A stretch of DNA of 64,000 nt, taken from NCBI RefSeq assembly GCF_964340395.1, contig NC_135550.1, positions 23,760,176-23,824,175 on the forward strand, read 5' to 3'. A model generated the notes under the pieces. That model was not told the origin of the DNA and searched no databases. It saw nothing but the letters and a program-made list of their open reading frames with translations. Positions 26,957 through 39,467 of the stretch are shown piece by piece (the stretch's first letter is position 1; every line of letters begins with the position of its first letter). This DNA comes from Glandiceps talaboti. Taxonomy: Eukaryota > Hemichordata > Enteropneusta > Spengelidae. The position numbers were made by a program, and so were the translations under genes.

Positions 26957-27834
26957 ATGTATATACGGGCCTGTAGAGTATCCCATGTTACATCTATAAA
27001 TGTATATACGGGCCTGTAGAGTATCCCATGTTACATCTATAAATGTATATACGGGCCTGTACAGTATCCCATGTTAGATCTATAAATGTATATACGGGCC
27101 TGTAGAGTATCCCATGTTACATCTATAAATGTATATACAGGCCTGTACAGTATCCCATGTTACATTTATAAATGTATATACAGGCCTGTAGAGTATCCCA
27201 TGTTACATCTATAAATGTATATACGGGCCTGTAGAGTATCCCATGTTACATCTATAAATGTATATACGGGCCTGTACAGTATCCCATGTTACATCTATAA
27301 ATGTATATACGGGCCTGTAGAGTATCCCATGTTACATCTATAAATGTATATACAGGCCTGTAGAGTATCCCATGTTACATCTATAAATGTATATACGGGC
27401 CTGTAGATTATCCCATGTTACATCTATAAATGTATATACGGGCCTGTAGAATATCCCATGTTACATCTATAAATGTATATACGGGCCTGTAGAGTATCCC
27501 ATGTTACATCTATAAATGTATATACGGGCCTGTAGAGTATCCCATGTTACATCTATAAATGTATATACGGGCCTGTAGAGTATCCCATGTTACATCTATA
27601 AATGTATATACAGGCCTGTAGAGTATCCCATGTTACATCTATAAATGTATATACGGGCCTGTAGATTATCCCATGTTACATCTATAAATGTATATACGGG
27701 CCTGTAGATTATCCCATGTTACATCTATAAATGTATATACGGGCCTGTAGAATATCCCATGTTACATCTATAAATGTATATACGGGCCTGTAGAGTATCC
27801 CATGTTACATCTATAAATGTATATACAGGCCTAC
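26957..27834. repeat. 43-bp minisatellite, about 20 tandem copies, upstream of CENP-A
   Basis: The unit reads GGGCCTGTAGAGTATCCCAT followed by GTTACATCTATAAATGTATATAC, contiguous with no spacers. Variants are limited to single positions (GGGCC/AGGCC, TAGAG/TACAG/TAGAT/TAGAA, ACATC/AGATC). Some variants appear in the same order twice (near 27350-27470 and 27600-27770), showing multi-unit duplications. It ends about 280 bp before the CENP-A start codon. Each unit holds a TATAAAT stretch. Confidence 0.95.
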
Positions 27835-28112
27835 ACTCTTACGAAAGTGAGAAGGCTTTGTATTGATTCAGTCAATCTTTACTTTCATGCCCTTACCTTG
27901 CTGACGTGATCTCAACAGCTATCCATGCTATTCATGTTGGTCAAAATGCACAGCGCCCTCATCGGTACTGACGTCCAATGTGAAACGACCAATCAGCACG
28001 CGATTTAAAATTCTGGGTTCTTTAAAAGCGTTTGTTATCCTCATGATACAGTTTGTTGCCTGGACATCAGTCATAAGTATCTCATTTCAAACGAAAAGTA
28101 TTATGAGTAGGC
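27835..28112 (+). promoter_or_regulatory. CENP-A promoter region with two CCAAT boxes
   Basis: CCAAT occurs at 27975-27979 and 27989-27993, and TTTAAA follows at about 28004 and 28021. The region is richer in CpG than its surroundings. Tandem CCAAT boxes upstream of a TTTGAA/TTTAAA-like CHR element mark G2/M-regulated promoters in vertebrates; CENP-A is such a gene. The match here is by position and short motifs only. Confidence 0.45.
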
Positions 28113-31100
28113 ATGGTACGCACTATTAACACACAAGGTCCGAAGCGAAAGTCGGCGACGCCGAGGCGACTTCCCCCACCACCATCACCACCCAGTAGGC
28201 CTGCGAGGAGTCCTAACAGAAATTCAGCGAAGGGTCAGCGACAGCGAGGTCGAGGTACATGTAATGTTCTCTGTATTTGTGATTTGAATTGTAATCACGT
28301 TGTTCAGATTATGAGTTAGGTTTTATTGATTGGGTTAATTGCAATCAGGAGATTTCGTCGGAAGTCCCCCTTGTTTCGTCTTAGTTTGTATGTGTCAAGG
28401 CACTGCAGTGTGTGCACAGTGTCCCTCTCAATCTTAGTCTTACTGAGTCTTAGGGACCGGTCAGTTTCTCCAGCCGGGGGGTGGGGGGGGGTGGGGGTGG
28501 CGATGGATTCTTAAATCGCGCCGACAAAAAGTCACTGACCCCCCTATCTGTAAAACCAAGAACAGGCTGACCCCCTATCACTTAATTCTAAAACATGATG
28601 ACACCCCCCCCCCCCCCATACATAATTCACATGACAGGTATTTTTTGATCGTTACTCAGTGTGGACTGCCTGACTGTCTTGCATCTACTTTATAAGATCC
28701 CGGGTTAGCTCTATCATAATTATAATTATTGACTACACAGGGTAAATATATTCGAAAAGGAGTTTAAGAACATCTTGACAGTGAAAGGTAGGGGGAAAGC
28801 TTGAGAAGGGAATATGTACATCTGTTATGGAGGGTCCTAGGGGGTCTCCCCCTAGAAGCCCAGGAGGTTTTTAAGTCTGAAAAGTCAATTTTGAGACTAT
28901 TCAGACATTTTCAGAAAATAATTTCCAAGCTTTACAAGACAGCACCAACATGTAAAAAGCAACTACATAAGGTTGAAATATTTTTTAAATATAGTTTGAT
29001 AGGATCTTGACAGTAAGAGGAGAAGTGCTTGAGACTGGGATATGTACACCTCATGTGGGGGTCTGAGGGGTCTCCCTCTAGAAGCCCTGGAGGATTTTTA
29101 CTCGTAAAGCCAATATTTAGGCTATTCAGACCCTTTCAAGCAATAACTTAATCCATGCTTTACCAGACAGCAAGTATCAGAAACTATTCTTTATAACTTA
29201 CACTAAGGGTTGAAATATGTTCTTAAAAAGTTAAATGGCATCATTATATACATGTAGTAAAGGTCAGCACATCTAATGGTAGTATCATTGGTAGGGGAGA
29301 TTTGGAGTTTAAGGCAATTTTAGACTACCTTGGCAAACATTTCACATCTTGAAAAGACAATATCATCTCAAATTAGAATTGGGTGAAAATATTTAAGAAA
29401 AGTTTAATACCGTTATGACAGTAAAAAGGTTGTTGGTGCATCTGATTGTTGGTTGAATGCATGAGTGACCTCTGGGGGTGAGGGAGTCCTTGGGGTTTTC
29501 CCCCTGGCAGATCTGGAGTTTTTTGCATGAGATACTAAGGCAATGTTTAGGTTATTCATAACCTTTGAGGAAATATTTCCAAGCTTCGAAAAGCTAACGT
29601 AAATGTACATTTTAAATGAGTTTCCCATATCACATAAAATGGACACGTAACATTAGTATAGCGGCATTAATATTGCATGTATAATAAAGTCACCGGTATG
29701 ATAGAGAACTTTAGGTGGTCATACCTAGTGTATAATAGAAACTGGAGTCTGATGAGATGTGGTGATTTGTAGTGTCAATAACATGACGAGTAGAACAATT
29801 TAGATTAACTTCATTTATAAACTATCTATGAAAATTACCATTGCGACTTTTGCCCCAAACTGCAATATAAGTGAAGCATTGATTCTGAAACAGCCAAGCA
29901 TTTACATGACATGTTCTGTAACTAGTGTGGTAGCTAGGTAATGCCGGTACATGTATATGAATATGTATAGTTATGTTTGAACTAAATAAGTAATATTAAA
30001 GAATTCATGTAAGAAACAGGGACAAGAACAAATATTGACATGTACCACATTTCAGACAAGGCTACATGTATATGCCATTGTAGAAAGGATTTTTTTCTTC
30101 CATCACAATCTAAAACACAATGACCCCCCCCCCCCCCCCCCTATCCACAATTTTCAAAACAGCATGACCCCCCCCCCCCCTGCCAATTCCAAAAACAGGG
30201 TGACCCCCCTACCAATCCACTCGATTCTGACAATTTTCCCTCGAGTCATGTCACTAATACAGACTCGTGCACTGTCTGTAAGCAGGACTAGACCCTCCCT
30301 CTGTAAAAATATTTTGCATTTCCATGAACAGACAATCATACTTTTCATAGGGTTCCTGTCTAAAGAGCTTTATACATGTGAAGCAATGGATTTGGGATAG
30401 CAATTTACCAGATACACTTAAAATTACTGTAAATGTAACAAGTAAAATTAACTATGCAGTGTGTGCTGTATTGTGCTTTGAGAATCTAGAGTGTCTTTAG
30501 CAAGAACAAGAAGAATGTTTCTTGTCAACAGATGTTGGGGGGGGGGGGGTCAGTGTTTTTTTTATTTGTCAGAGGGGGGTTGGATTGTTTTGTGGATGAA
30601 TCGCAAGGGGGGGGGGGGGAGTCACTATCTTTAAATACAACACGAACAAGAAGTCACCGGCCCATCCCGGCCGTAAAAACTGATTGCTACCTAACTGACA
30701 CACAACTGATGTAGAAATGTTGCATCAGGGAACTGACTACAAGCAAGTACAAGTAAGAAGTAAGCAATGAAAGACCAATTTTGAAACTATAGGCTGGGTG
30801 AATATGATTTTATGGGTGCAATGTTTGCCTGAAAACTACCTCCTTTACTTTGGCATATCAGTCAGACTGGTTGATTACTAACGGTACTAATGGTAATAGT
30901 CAAGTTTCAAGTTGCAATTTTCTTGTAATTCAGAACAATTAATAATCTTATTAACTATTATTCTCAATCTGTTGTTTATCTAGTTACTCCCAAGCGTAGA
31001 TACCGTCCTGGCACGAGGGCCCTGATGGAAATAAGGAAGTACCAGAAATCCACTAATTTGTTGCTAAGGAAACTACCATTTGCAAGAGTGGTAAGGGATA

Positions 31101-34100
31101 TCTCTATAAATTTTACAATAAACATCCAGCTTAACTGTGATATTTGCAAATTATCTTTATTTGGTCATCAAAATGGCAGACTTTGATAAGTAAGTGAACC
31201 TGAGTTTCTTGTATTTGTAGAATTTAACACATGTTTTTGTCAGATTTGGTATTTAAAGCTGCTCTAGTTGTAACCAGAGGATTGTTTTTTTTCGATCAGA
31301 CAACCAACAATACCGAAAATCAATTTGATTTGATTTATTGTACGTGTACCAGCTACATGAAATTATTTACACACAGGCAATTCAATACTGTTTAGGGTGT
31401 ATGATATTACGAGTAAGTCAATTGTATCTACCAAAACAGTTTTAAAAAACCATTCAAGTTGCAGCTAGTGCATTATTTGTCATAGCATTACCATGTCTTG
31501 TAGCTAAAGCTCTTGACAATGTTTTGATCAGAGTTGTAAAATAGGTAATGGCAACTGTTGAGAATATCATTTTGAAACTATTGTTATGAATTCCTTTCTT
31601 CCAGGTGCGTGAAATTGCATCATTTATGTATTCAGGCATTGAGCTACGATGGCAGGCCACAGCTATTATGGCAATACAAGAGGTGGGTCATCGGTATTTA
31701 GAGTTTATTAGCCCCAAGTAGCAAAGCCTGGAAGGGCTATAGGAATGCCCCATTTCCATTTGTGCATCAGTCCATAACCACCCATATTTCAAGACACTTA
31801 CAGTTCAATTTCAAAATTTGGCACAAATGTCAAACACCATAGGGTATACAGTATGCACGTCACTTAATTTTGCAACCATGATGTTTATGGCAAAGTGGCA
31901 ACCATATCTGTGGTAAAAATGCACATTTTTGCTTGTTACATCTGAAAGTTTGATAAATACAGACACTATTCAAGAGTCTACATTTGTACCTCAAATTTAT
32001 CTATGGTGAGCTTTAGAATGAGGCCTTTGACTTTGAACATATTTGAGGCCAAATAGCCAAAGTTTGTCTTTTGACCATAACTCAGGAAGTCGAGTACCAA
32101 TCAAGATTCCATTCAAGTGTCTGCACCAATATTATCAGAGGTAAGCTTTCTTTTTATGCCTTGACCTTTGACCTTAACTGCCATCTTCAAGGTCAAGTAA
32201 CAAATTGCGGAATAACTTTGAAAATTTGTATCTTGAGACACCATTCAAGTGTCTACACCTATAATGTTTATATGAGTAAACTTTCAAGTCAGAAACTAAT
32301 GTTTGACCTTGACCTTTAAGGTCAAATAGCAAATTACTTAATAACTTTGGAAATGTTCTACCTAAACACAATTTTAAAGTAATTGTAGATGTCGTCATGA
32401 CGTAGAATGACCAGGGTATGAATCCCATATTTTCTGTTCAGAAGTATATAACTTGGCTTGCCTGTCACTGTGGTATTTTTATGTCATGTTGGCAGAAAAT
32501 ACAAAATAAAAACAATCTGTAAACAAGCATATATACATATACGTGTATCGAGATAATTTCTCTTCAGATAGTATTCAGAACATATGAATTTTTGTCCAAA
32601 TTACTGTTCTACCCGAAGCAAATTAAAGATGATACATAGAGGAAGTTTAAATCTAAGTACATGTATACGTAATAACCAAGGAAAAGTGTTTGTATACATG
32701 ATACACTCTTGTTGCATGTTGTATTTGGCATCTGTAACTTAGCAGCATGAGTGCTGTGGCTGTAACTCACAGCTTCAGTAAAAACCTGGTTGCCTGCTGT
32801 CAGTCTGAGTATTCTGAATCTCTCTTTTAAATGAAGAGTTTGCGATTCAAATGGAGGGTGAGTTTAATATCAGGCATGGTGTGAAATAAAAGTATTATGT
32901 CCCACCACACTAGGAATTCACAGTACCTGAAATAGAATATGACTGCCTCGGCACATCATAAGAATAACAAACAGTTGATTTCTTGGTTGTCACCATAACT
33001 TCCACTTCACACGCTTCACATGGATTACTATAGGCACGCGTGAGAAGTAGTCGACCTTCTTGTTCTAGCTATTTTTTGATCCTCTAGCATGAGGTAAACT
33101 GCTATCGCTGGTACCGAGAATTGACCCATGAAATCAGTTGCAGATCTTGTTGTTGATAAATTTGTCTATCCATCCTTACATTTGTCAAAAATTTTTATCA
33201 GAATTATTCTCATAAATTGAAGTGAAAGTTGGCATATTCCATAATGTTTTATCCAAACTGTACTGTACCATTGTCCCGGTACATGTATATGTGCACAATT
33301 GAAATAGCGCCCTCACAAGGGCAGTTTCTACTATTGCATTAACTAGCAAAGGGCCTGGCCCCATGCAAATTGTCAGTAAGTTCAACAAGAATATAGAATA
33401 TCACAGTGACTGACAGTTTTGATTTTGAAAACATCTCATATACATGGAGTATGTAAGAATAAAATGAAACAGAAATATTTTGTATGACATTTGATGAAAT
33501 ACCCACCTAATTTTTGTCACATTTCTTGCAATCCCACACTACAGAAGTCCAAAATACAGTGTCAGCCATGCACATTTTGAAAGAGTTGGTAATCTCTTAA
33601 CCTAAGTTTGGTGTGAATTCACAAACTATGCTCTAGGCTAAAATCAGTAACCACAACCTTTCATTTCTCCTTATTGTAAGGATATAGGATAACAAAAAAT
33701 TCAGATCGCAACATGTATTATAAACACAAATGTAACATCACCTCATCATGTATAACTTGTAGGAGCCAGGACTCAAACAAACAAATGTATTTTTTTTTAT
33801 ATTTTGGATCAATAAGCCTGTAGACATCATGTTACTACATGTACAAATCTTTCCATTTTGTCCTTAGAACCTTAGAATTCAACCCACTCTGTGTGATAGA
33901 AAGAACAATTACAGACTACTAATCAGTATAACATTTGAAATCAAGCATGTACACTGCAGTATTAGCAATGAACTTTACTGATGGGAACCGTGCCCACAAT
34001 CACATACTGTTGTACTTACATTAATTAAATACTGCCCTAGGTGACGTACGTACCTTGACCAGACAGGCTGTGACCTCAATATTGAATCATGAATGTAACT

Positions 34101-34816
34101 CTTGATATAAACAACAACCTGTACCTTGCAAGTCCACGTAGTTGGACTTTATTCTGTATATTTTCATAATTGTGTGAGCATTAGGGATTTCAAACTTTCA
34201 AAATTTTAAATCTACAAATCATTGTCAAAGATTATTGATACAGGTTGATGTCATTTCACTTGTAGCTTGTAATTGCTTGTAGTATGTTAACCTTCCTAAC
34301 ACATAATTTTTCAGTTGACTTTTGTGGGAAACAGGTCAGTTATTACCATGTATGTTTGGCTGCCACCCAACTATTGCAGCATTTTTGAAACATGTTCACA
34401 CAGACTTGTTTCCCTACTCAGTAGATTGTATGGGGTTCCTTGAAGAAAGCAACTACAAATAAACTCTAGATGCTTTAAGAGTCATTAAAGGGACATGGGC
34501 CAACTTGAGATTTTAAAGACATTTAATTTTTCAAAAATGTTTAGATCTGCCCCATGCCCCTGTAAAGTACAAGTCCCAGGGAGGAGATAGTTTAATGTTA
34601 TCCTTATTTTGCACACTACCATTCACAACTGGTTAATCAACCTTTTTTTTTTGATTGTTCTCATTTGCATTGCTGATACAGGCAGCTGAGGCCTACTTGG
34701 TGCACTTGATGGAGGATGCCAATTTGATAGCTATACACAGTAAGAGAGTGACAGTAATGGTCAAAGACATTCAACTTGCAAGGCGTATCCGTGGAAGACA
34801 AAATGAACCCTATTAA
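28113..34816 (+). CDS. CENPA: CENP-A / cenH3 centromeric histone H3 variant, complete (4 exons, 153 aa)
   Basis: Exons 28113-28254, 30984-31090, 31605-31682 and 34682-34816 join in phase. The tail (residues 1-48) is rich in Pro, Arg and Ser ([18 protein letters not shown]) and unlike canonical H3. The fold domain follows H3 closely: [33 protein letters not shown], then loop 1 [11 protein letters not shown], then [20 protein letters not shown] and [14 protein letters not shown]. Loop 1 is one residue longer than in H3 and ends in Trp (as in human CENP-A, Phe in H3); with AAEAYLVHL these mark cenH3. The protein replaces H3 in centromeric nucleosomes and seeds the kinetochore. A replication-type H3 is excluded by the tail, loop 1 and introns. 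Confidence 0.95.
28440..28630. repeat. Poly-C motif repeat family, copy 3 (CENP-A intron 1)
   Basis: A G-rich block (GGGGGGTGGGGGGGGTGGGGG near 28474-28498) precedes repeated AGTCACTGACCCCCCTATC, AGGCTGACCCCCTATCAC and GATGACACCCCCCCC motifs. The G block could form a G-quadruplex. Confidence 0.55.
28745..29610. repeat. Three diverged tandem units of about 220-330 bp in CENP-A intron 1
   Basis: Units begin near 28760, 28990 and 29385. Shared landmarks in order: TCTTGACAGT or TATGACAGTAAA; TTGAGA..GG.ATATGTACA; GGGTCT..GGGGTCTCCC with TAGAAGCCC(T/A)GGAGG; an ATTTAGGCTATTCAGAC-like phrase; CCAAGCTT..A. The GGGGTCTCCCCCTAGAAG-like core is of a type seen in many marine invertebrate repeats; I cannot place it in a named family. 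Confidence 0.6.
30080..30680. repeat. Poly-C motif repeat family, inverted pair (copies 4 and 5)
   Basis: Copy 4 (about 30080-30310) has ACACAATGACCCCCC, CAGCATGACCCCCC and AGGGTGACCCCCCTACC units. Copy 5 (about 30530-30680) has the complement, GGGGGGGGTCAGTG and GGGGGGGGAGTCAC, and ends in GTCACCGGCCCATCCCGGCC. The two face each other across about 220 bp inside CENP-A intron 1. Confidence 0.55.
31255..31475. repeat. Unclassified interspersed repeat, copy 1 (CENP-A intron 2)
   Basis: CTCTAGTTGTAACCAGAGGA, GATCAGACAACCA, AATCAATTTGATTTGATTTA, ATATTACGAGTAAGT and AAAAAACCATTC occur in the same order in copies at 46925-47235 and, more diverged, 42495-42830. This copy lacks about 150 bp of internal sequence found in the others. 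No ORF is present. Confidence 0.6.
31700..32420. repeat. Interspersed repeat with TGACCTTGACCTT..AAGGTCA units (CENP-A intron 3)
   Basis: It starts with TTTATTAGCCCCAAGTAGCA and GGCTATAGGAATG, a phrase common in marine invertebrate repeats. Three diverged blocks of about 110-130 bp follow, each with ATAACT..GG/GAAA, CATTCAAGTGTCT(G/A)CACC, TAAGCTTTC/TAAACTTTC and TTGACC..GACC(T)TT..AAGGTCAA. AGGTCA half-sites face each other within each block. No protein is encoded. Confidence 0.6.
32421..34681. other. Rest of CENP-A intron 3
   Basis: AT-rich intronic DNA of about 2.2 kb between the repeat and exon 4, with no exon, RNA gene or element that I can support. Confidence 0.5.
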
Positions 34817-37116
34817 CTGAGACTTTCCTCAGTCAAATGTATATATATAAGCAAAGAGTCCGCTAATGTGTCAAACCAAAATATAAAATTCATTGACTTT
34901 TTATATATTATAACCAGTGTGTCTTTTAAGCCTTTGATGTGTTACTGATGAACAGCAAATTTCTTGTGAATTACCAGAATGTGATGCCCCTATCCCCTCA
35001 GTATGTGGGGACTGAAGAACAAATCTTACCAAACATTGCTTACCATTTTGTTTGTGTGTTGTACATTTATCTTAGCAGAGCAGATTGTTATATTTACGGA
35101 TTTCATCTGATGAGGGCACTGTCACTATGTTGTCTGTAGTGTTGGAACATTCTTTAAATTCCAGTATACATGTATGTTGTTACACTGTAAATGATTTAGT
35201 GACAACCTGAGGTAATGGTAGCTGAAAAGCAGAGAAAATGCAGCAATGTTGGAAGGTTTTTTTTTTCAAGCAAGACAATGAAACATCACAATATTTAATA
35301 AGAGTTTTTTTGTTAAGTCAGTGTTTCAGGTTTAATGGTTTCAAGTGTATAAGGAAACTATAGGAGCCCACTTTGCTCAAATTACTCTTGGCACTATTTG
35401 TTGTATTCTTTCTTCCTCTGTTTTCTTTGTTTGAAAGAGGGAGTATGAATCAATAGACTTATAAAGTAGATGTGAAAAGAAAGTAAGAAAAGCAAATTAC
35501 AGTAGGCGTAAAAAATAAAATTGTGTGGTTCTGATTACATGTACATTCAATTTTAAATAGGTGGGGTAGGTAGATTTTTTATTTTATTTTATTATATTTT
35601 TTTTTCGAGTGTCTAGTTCAGGTTTTCCAATGTTTTCCATATGGTCTCATTACAGATTGGAAGAATAGTTTTATATTGTCTTTTTGAGTTGATGACAGTT
35701 TCCGCACTCACTATTTCTTATGAGACTTCACGATTTTCGCAATTTTATTGTTATTTTTCTTGAATATGTAAAAAAAAAGTTTAGGATCGGCATCAAAAAC
35801 TAGGTGGGGGTCGGCTAACCGGAACCGAACAACTTTTTTTATTTGGCCTTTAAAGTAATCTTATCATAGTTTATTGACCATTCCCAGTAATTTTGTGAAG
35901 TGTTTTTTATTATTCAGCAAAATGGGGATGTGTCACCATTTCCCTCATTTGTTGGTACTTGTTGAGATTTCCTTTAGGTCAGGAGGCACATAGGACAATA
36001 TTAGGTAATACAATGGGATGTATTAGGAATTTGCTGCTGTGGGTTTAGACACTGCTGTTTGGTCACCCATTCAGTCTGATAGTCCCTAATGAAGACCATG
36101 TTTATATTAAAAGTAAATTATTACTTATTACTATTTTACCCAATTTCTGTTCTTAAACACAAAAATGCTAATGACATTCTTTTGAAATAGAAATGACATG
36201 TAGCTTATTTGCAGTGCATAGTACATTATGTATACATATAGTTTATGACTGCATATCATGTTGCCATCAAGCAATGGAAGTCTGTTTGTTAGGACATAAA
36301 GTCAATGTATTATGTACCCAAATTATCTAGTCATTTTACTGAGTGAATTCATCTCCAAAATTATGGTACGATGTTTGGAAAAGTGTCATTTGACTAGATT
36401 TCTCCCTTTCCCTTACAGGTGTTCTCGAACTTAAAAAAATACTACCTAGGCAATGGCTCACAATTTAAAAAATTTTTTTTTTTTTTTTTGGGTGTTAAAA
36501 ACCGGTTGTTTGTTCACAAAAAACTACCAAGTCGGGGAAAACAGGATTAATGACTTGCTATAAAGAGCAAGAAATGACCTCAATTGTCATCAAAGCAGTA
36601 CAGCACATACAATTCCCTACAATGGAAGCAATCATGCATTCACTGCAACGGCTCAATTCACCACCAAAGCAAAAAAGGACTTCAATCACCACCATATATT
36701 ATATTATATAGCTTAGTTTGTACCCTTTGGCTGATCTACAGTGACCAAACCCACAGTGGCAAGGTATCTTACAAACATGCCCACTGGAACAGCAATACAC
36801 ACACTAAATGACTTGTCTTTAAAAACAATAGAGCTTTAATGAGTTAATAGTTGTGACACTTATATTCCTCAATGACATTGTGTTGCATTTCCTAAGAAAC
36901 CTAGTTCACCATCGTTTTTTTTTTTAAATAAATTATTTTTAGGTTAAAAGTAGTCTTGATCAATGTTCTCCCCGGCATACATACTACACAATGAGTAGTG
37001 TCTTGATCAATGTTCTCCCCGGCATACATACTGCACAATGAGAAGTATTGAGCATTGATGTTTTCAAATTTGCTTTTCATTGCTTTTCATTTGCTTATTG
37101 TATGATATGCAAGTTA

Positions 37117-37153
<37 letters not shown>

Positions 37154-39040
37154 GTTATTATTATCACTTTATTTCAGATTATAGAAAATAATCCATAGCA
37201 AAACAAACAACAGACAAAACACGTTAAAATAGACGCTTATTCCAAATACTCCACAGAGCACTGCGTGTTAACACTGAAAGAGATAAAACAGCAACCACAA
37301 ACAGGTTACTTGAGAGATGCAATCTGCTCAGAAAACCAAGAGATTATACAGTCAAACTGCTAAACCAATTATACTTACAGGTGCAACTGGGGTGTATGGG
37401 AAAACGTTTTTGTCTTTTCATCTGTCAAAACCATCTTCATAATATTCAATGTTGTTCAGACAAAGTTTTTTCATCACCTAGTTTAGCTTTAATAGAGATA
37501 GCATTGTGTTTAGTGTATTAGGTGTATACCATAATCATGTTTGATGTCAATTTTTACTATTGAATTTACTAACGGATATATGTGTGCTGGTTTGTAGCCT
37601 GGAAGCCAAAACTGTGACATGTATATTACAGGTCTTGTCATGTCATTCCTTGGCATGGTTCAATATACCCAATATTATGTATATGTCACAAAGTTACACT
37701 TATATTCTAGAATGGGACATTTAATTCGCCACAATGGATTCAAATTATTACAAATAAGGACACCATGTTTTCATATCAGTGATGTTATAAGTATTGTATT
37801 AGTATCGTAGCAAACCAAGTTCAAGTTGCAAAGTTACAGCTATAAAGCATTGATTCACGCATCTGTATTTCATTATTGTGGGTATAAAAACCACCTAACT
37901 ATAACCTACTACACTCAGGAGCCATTGTTAAATATACTAGCACGTTCAGTTATTATTACCGTAGTTACTGTGAGAACACTAGCAATAATGTATGTATAAT
38001 TCAATAATGTTATGTGAAATCCTTTATGTACTTTGTTTTACTGCCGGTCGAGGAATTAATCATTGTTAGTATCAGAAGTTAGATCAGAAATAGTGTATGA
38101 TTCAATAATGTTATGATCTGAAATCTGTGTATCACTGCCAGTCGTAGACTTACCACGTTAATATTGATTGATTGATTGAGTTAGGTGTACAGGTAGAACA
38201 ATGTAAGTTGTTAGTTTCACACACGTAAAATAACCTACAAATCATCAAATTTTTAACAGACTATTTTTTGTAACTTTTGTTATTATTTTCAAGTTTTTTT
38301 TTTATGTGCTGTACTTACTGATCATGTATGATTACCTAAATATCAAACCCACACATTTATGGTATGTTGGCAAACAAGCAAATGGTCAGAACCTCTTGTA
38401 CATCTGTTTATACACAGACATTAAACCAGTGTACACAATACAATTAGTGGACTGGTATTAATTGAGCCAAACAGACATTTAGAGACTTTGGTGTAATTTT
38501 TAATGGGGCAAAAGTTAATGACAAATAGTGAAGAATTACAGCTACTGGGGCTCTAGCACTCTGTTACCTCAGGATAAATGTTTATGATTGTGTAGAGTTA
38601 GTTTTTATACCACTTGATGTGTTCCATTGAAAAAAATTATTTAATAAAGTTTTTGTTTTAAAAATTGAAAACTGATGACAAGTCAATGCAGATTGCTTGA
38701 GTATTTGATAGATGATAATAACCAAAGAAATGTACACAAATACATATACATGTATATTGATACTCACCCCCCTCCACACACACACACACAGGTACACATT
38801 CACCCCAAGTGTAAACCATGCAGCTGTTCTGTACATGTATGTGGTTGGAGCCACATATATGCGTACTTTCATAAACCTAACTTTCTGGTATTTTGAGCTT
38901 GCTGGTTGATAAACTGAGTTTATTTTTAAGGTCAACAATCATTCTAAACTTATCTGACTGTTGGAACACAAAAGATATCACTTCATGGTGAGTTGAAAGG
39001 TAGCCAGTCAAAGGAACAGAACAAAAGACTAAATCTGCCG
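34817..39040. other. CENP-A 3' flank and intergenic DNA
   Basis: After the CENP-A stop the nearest AATAAA is at about 35514 (AAAAATAAAATTG), so the 3' UTR may reach about 35.5 kb. Beyond lie T-rich tracts (35570-35610, 36470-36490), a patch with CTAGGTGGGGGTCGGCTAAC and GGAACCGAACAAC (35800-35832) typical of a dispersed repeat, a direct duplication of about 50 bp containing TCTTGATCAATGTTCTCCCC at 36953-37040, and an (ATT)n run at about 37111-37161. No gene is supported. Confidence 0.5.
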
Positions 39041-39467
39041 GATCTCTAAAATCTACTTTTATTTAAAATTTTACAAAAAGAATTAGTTGGGAAAAAGTTT
39101 ATTTACAAATTGAACACAAGTCTTAAGTGTTAAAAAGTACTATTACTTGACTCAATGAACACAGAAAAAAACCTTTCAGCCTCAATGTCACGTGTTGTAC
39201 TCAAAGAATAAGTTGTACTGTTATATCACATGCACTACATATATGTATATATAAATATCATTGATATGAGAATTTGTGGTCAACAATCATCTTCTAAATG
39301 ACCACTACATAAATTGAAACCGCCTATCAAGAAATATTATTTGTATGGAATATTCTTGATGTATCAAAATCAGTTCAAGCAGTTAAAAATTACTTCTGTA
39401 TAAGAGTATCCACATGACTACATTTTGTAGGTGGTAAAATGAATATATTGGTCAGAGTTGTTGGTTA
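39040..39467 (-). promoter_or_regulatory. 3' UTR of the giant WAP gene with a poly(A) signal
   Basis: On the minus strand an AATAAA lies at 39063-39058, about 405 nt after the stop codon (39470-39468). Nothing else is seen between them. Confidence 0.45.

Noticed and set aside
26957-27834. CRISPR-like direct repeats
   Set aside because: The 43-bp units are contiguous without unique spacers, and the context is an animal genome.
28801-29010. 69-aa plus-strand peptide ([14 protein letters not shown]...)
   Set aside because: Lies in a three-fold degenerate repeat in CENP-A intron 1; other units do not keep the frame.
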